Below, in pieces: positions 63,387-64,000 of a stretch of DNA of 64,000 nucleotides. A program made the position numbers and the translations under genes. The notes under the pieces are model-generated. The model made no database searches. It worked only from the letters and a program-made list of their open reading frames with translations, and was not told the DNA's origin. Numbering within the stretch: position 1 is the stretch's first letter; each line of letters begins with the position of its first letter. Source of the stretch: Streptomyces gilvus (GTDB taxonomy: Bacteria; Actinomycetota; Actinomycetes; Streptomycetales; Streptomycetaceae); NCBI RefSeq assembly GCF_022513565.1, contig NZ_JAKWBE010000037.1, positions 1 to 64,000 on the forward strand. The letters run 5' to 3'.

Positions 63387-64000
63387 ATGACGGAACGACC
63401 CGCGCAGCGCACTCCCAACCGACAGCTCGCCGCGCTCATCGCAGAAGCGGGGTTCTCCAACGCGGGGCTCGCCCGGCGCGTGGACCAACTCGGTCTCGAA
63501 CACGGACTTGACCTGCGATACGACAAGACGTCCGTGACACGCTGGCTGCGCGGGCAGCAGCCGCGCGGCACCACTCCCGCCCTGATCGCCGAGGTGTTCA
63601 CCCGGCGCCTGGGGCGCAGACTCACGGCCCAGGACCTCGGCCTCGACGCCTGTGCGCCGGTGTACGCCGGGCTGGAGTTCGCCGGCACGCCCGAGGAGGC
63701 CGTCGACATCGTCAGCGGGCTGTGGCGCAAGGACTCCGGCTCGCACGCCGAGCTGCGCAAGATCGCGTTCACACCGGCCGGGCTGGTCGTACCGAGCCGG
63801 GACTGGCTGATCGGGCGGCCCGACGACAAGGTGGCCCGCGCCGAACAGCCCGTCCGCATCCCCCCGCAGGGCCGTCCGGCCGTACCCCGCCAGCGCGGAC
63901 ACGGCGACCGCGGGCCCGGGCAGCGGGTCACCGGCGGCGACATCAACGCGCTCCGCTCGGTCGGCGAGCTCTTCCGCACCCTCGACGACATGTACGGCGG
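63387..64000 (+). CDS. NsdA-like regulatory protein, N-terminal part
   Basis: The gene runs off the window after 204 codons. The N-terminus looks like a helix-turn-helix (NRQLAALIAEAGFSNAGLAR, then DKTSVTRWLRGQQPRGTTPA), followed by ALIAEVFTRRLGRRLTAQDLG. This pattern is that of NsdA and its paralogues, Streptomyces proteins that restrain sporulation and antibiotic production. Family members continue with TPR-like repeats beyond the window edge. The ATG at 63387 has AGGAGA upstream at a longish distance. It is divergent from lipB. Confidence 0.75.
   Translation, partial: MTERPAQRTPNRQLAALIAEAGFSNAGLARRVDQLGLEHGLDLRYDKTSVTRWLRGQQPRGTTPALIAEVFTRRLGRRLTAQDLGLDACAPVYAGLEFAGTPEEAVDIVSGLWRKDSGSHAELRKIAFTPAGLVVPSRDWLIGRPDDKVARAEQPVRIPPQGRPAVPRQRGHGDRGPGQRVTGGDINALRSVGELFRTLDDMYG

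Overview
The window is chromosomal DNA from a Streptomyces or a very close relative. It has very high G+C, GTG and TTG starts, leaderless promoters, a DUF5753/DUF397 pair, a GlnR box before glnA, and CTTGCA-type MalR sites before malE. The conserved gene order runs lipB-lipA ... glnA ... glnII ... pullulanase-amylase-aglA-malGFE-malR ... glnE ... glnA2 ... nadE. The window reads this order in reverse, from nadE to lipB. It is mostly core genome. I see no tRNA, rRNA, CRISPR array, insertion sequence or biosynthetic gene cluster.

Layout. 1-2.7 kb: end of a DUF5753 regulator, DUF397 protein, NAD synthase. 2.8-8.6 kb: exported proteins, namely a multicopper oxidase behind a frameshifted DUF6153 gene, an S53 peptidase, and a DUF3105/DUF305 pair. 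8.7-10.5 kb: NsrR and flavohaemoglobin, facing each other, each with an NsrR-like operator. 10.7-16.8 kb: glnA2, a secreted phosphoesterase, a VOC protein and glnE. 16.8-18.4 kb: a degenerate patch with two decapitated genes and an 81-nt G homopolymer. 18.4-33.8 kb: PAP2 phosphatase, then maltodextrin uptake and breakdown (malR, malEFG, aglA, exported amylase, exported amylase-pullulanase). 33.8-45.2 kb: signalling and envelope genes. 45.6-49.9 kb: glnII, a MarR/hydrolase pair and small conserved genes. 50-55.4 kb: a more variable part with a decayed 132-bp tandem repeat, an orphan Imm-5-like gene, DUF2252, and a GAF-ANTAR gene beside the relic of another. 55.6-64 kb: PspAB/HtpX, glnA, RDD and DUF4191 proteins, a 66-residue protein, lipA, lipB and the start of an NsdA-like regulator.

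How the genes fit together. Nitrogen: GlnA (with its adenylylation tyrosine), GlnE that modifies it, GlnII and GlnA2 all lie within about 49 kb, and GlnR-type sites precede glnA and perhaps glnII. Carbon: the exported amylases cut starch, MalEFG imports maltodextrins, AglA hydrolyses them, and MalR represses through CTTGC-type sites seen at two divergent promoters. Stress: NsrR/Hmp handle nitric oxide, and PspAB/HtpX guard the membrane.

I found no clearly new multigene system. The most interesting items are a 40-bp dispersed element that sits in one gene's leader and is translated in frame inside another, paired NsrR operators, homopolymer-linked frameshifts, and a divergent gene pair that seems to have lost both 5' ends in one deletion.
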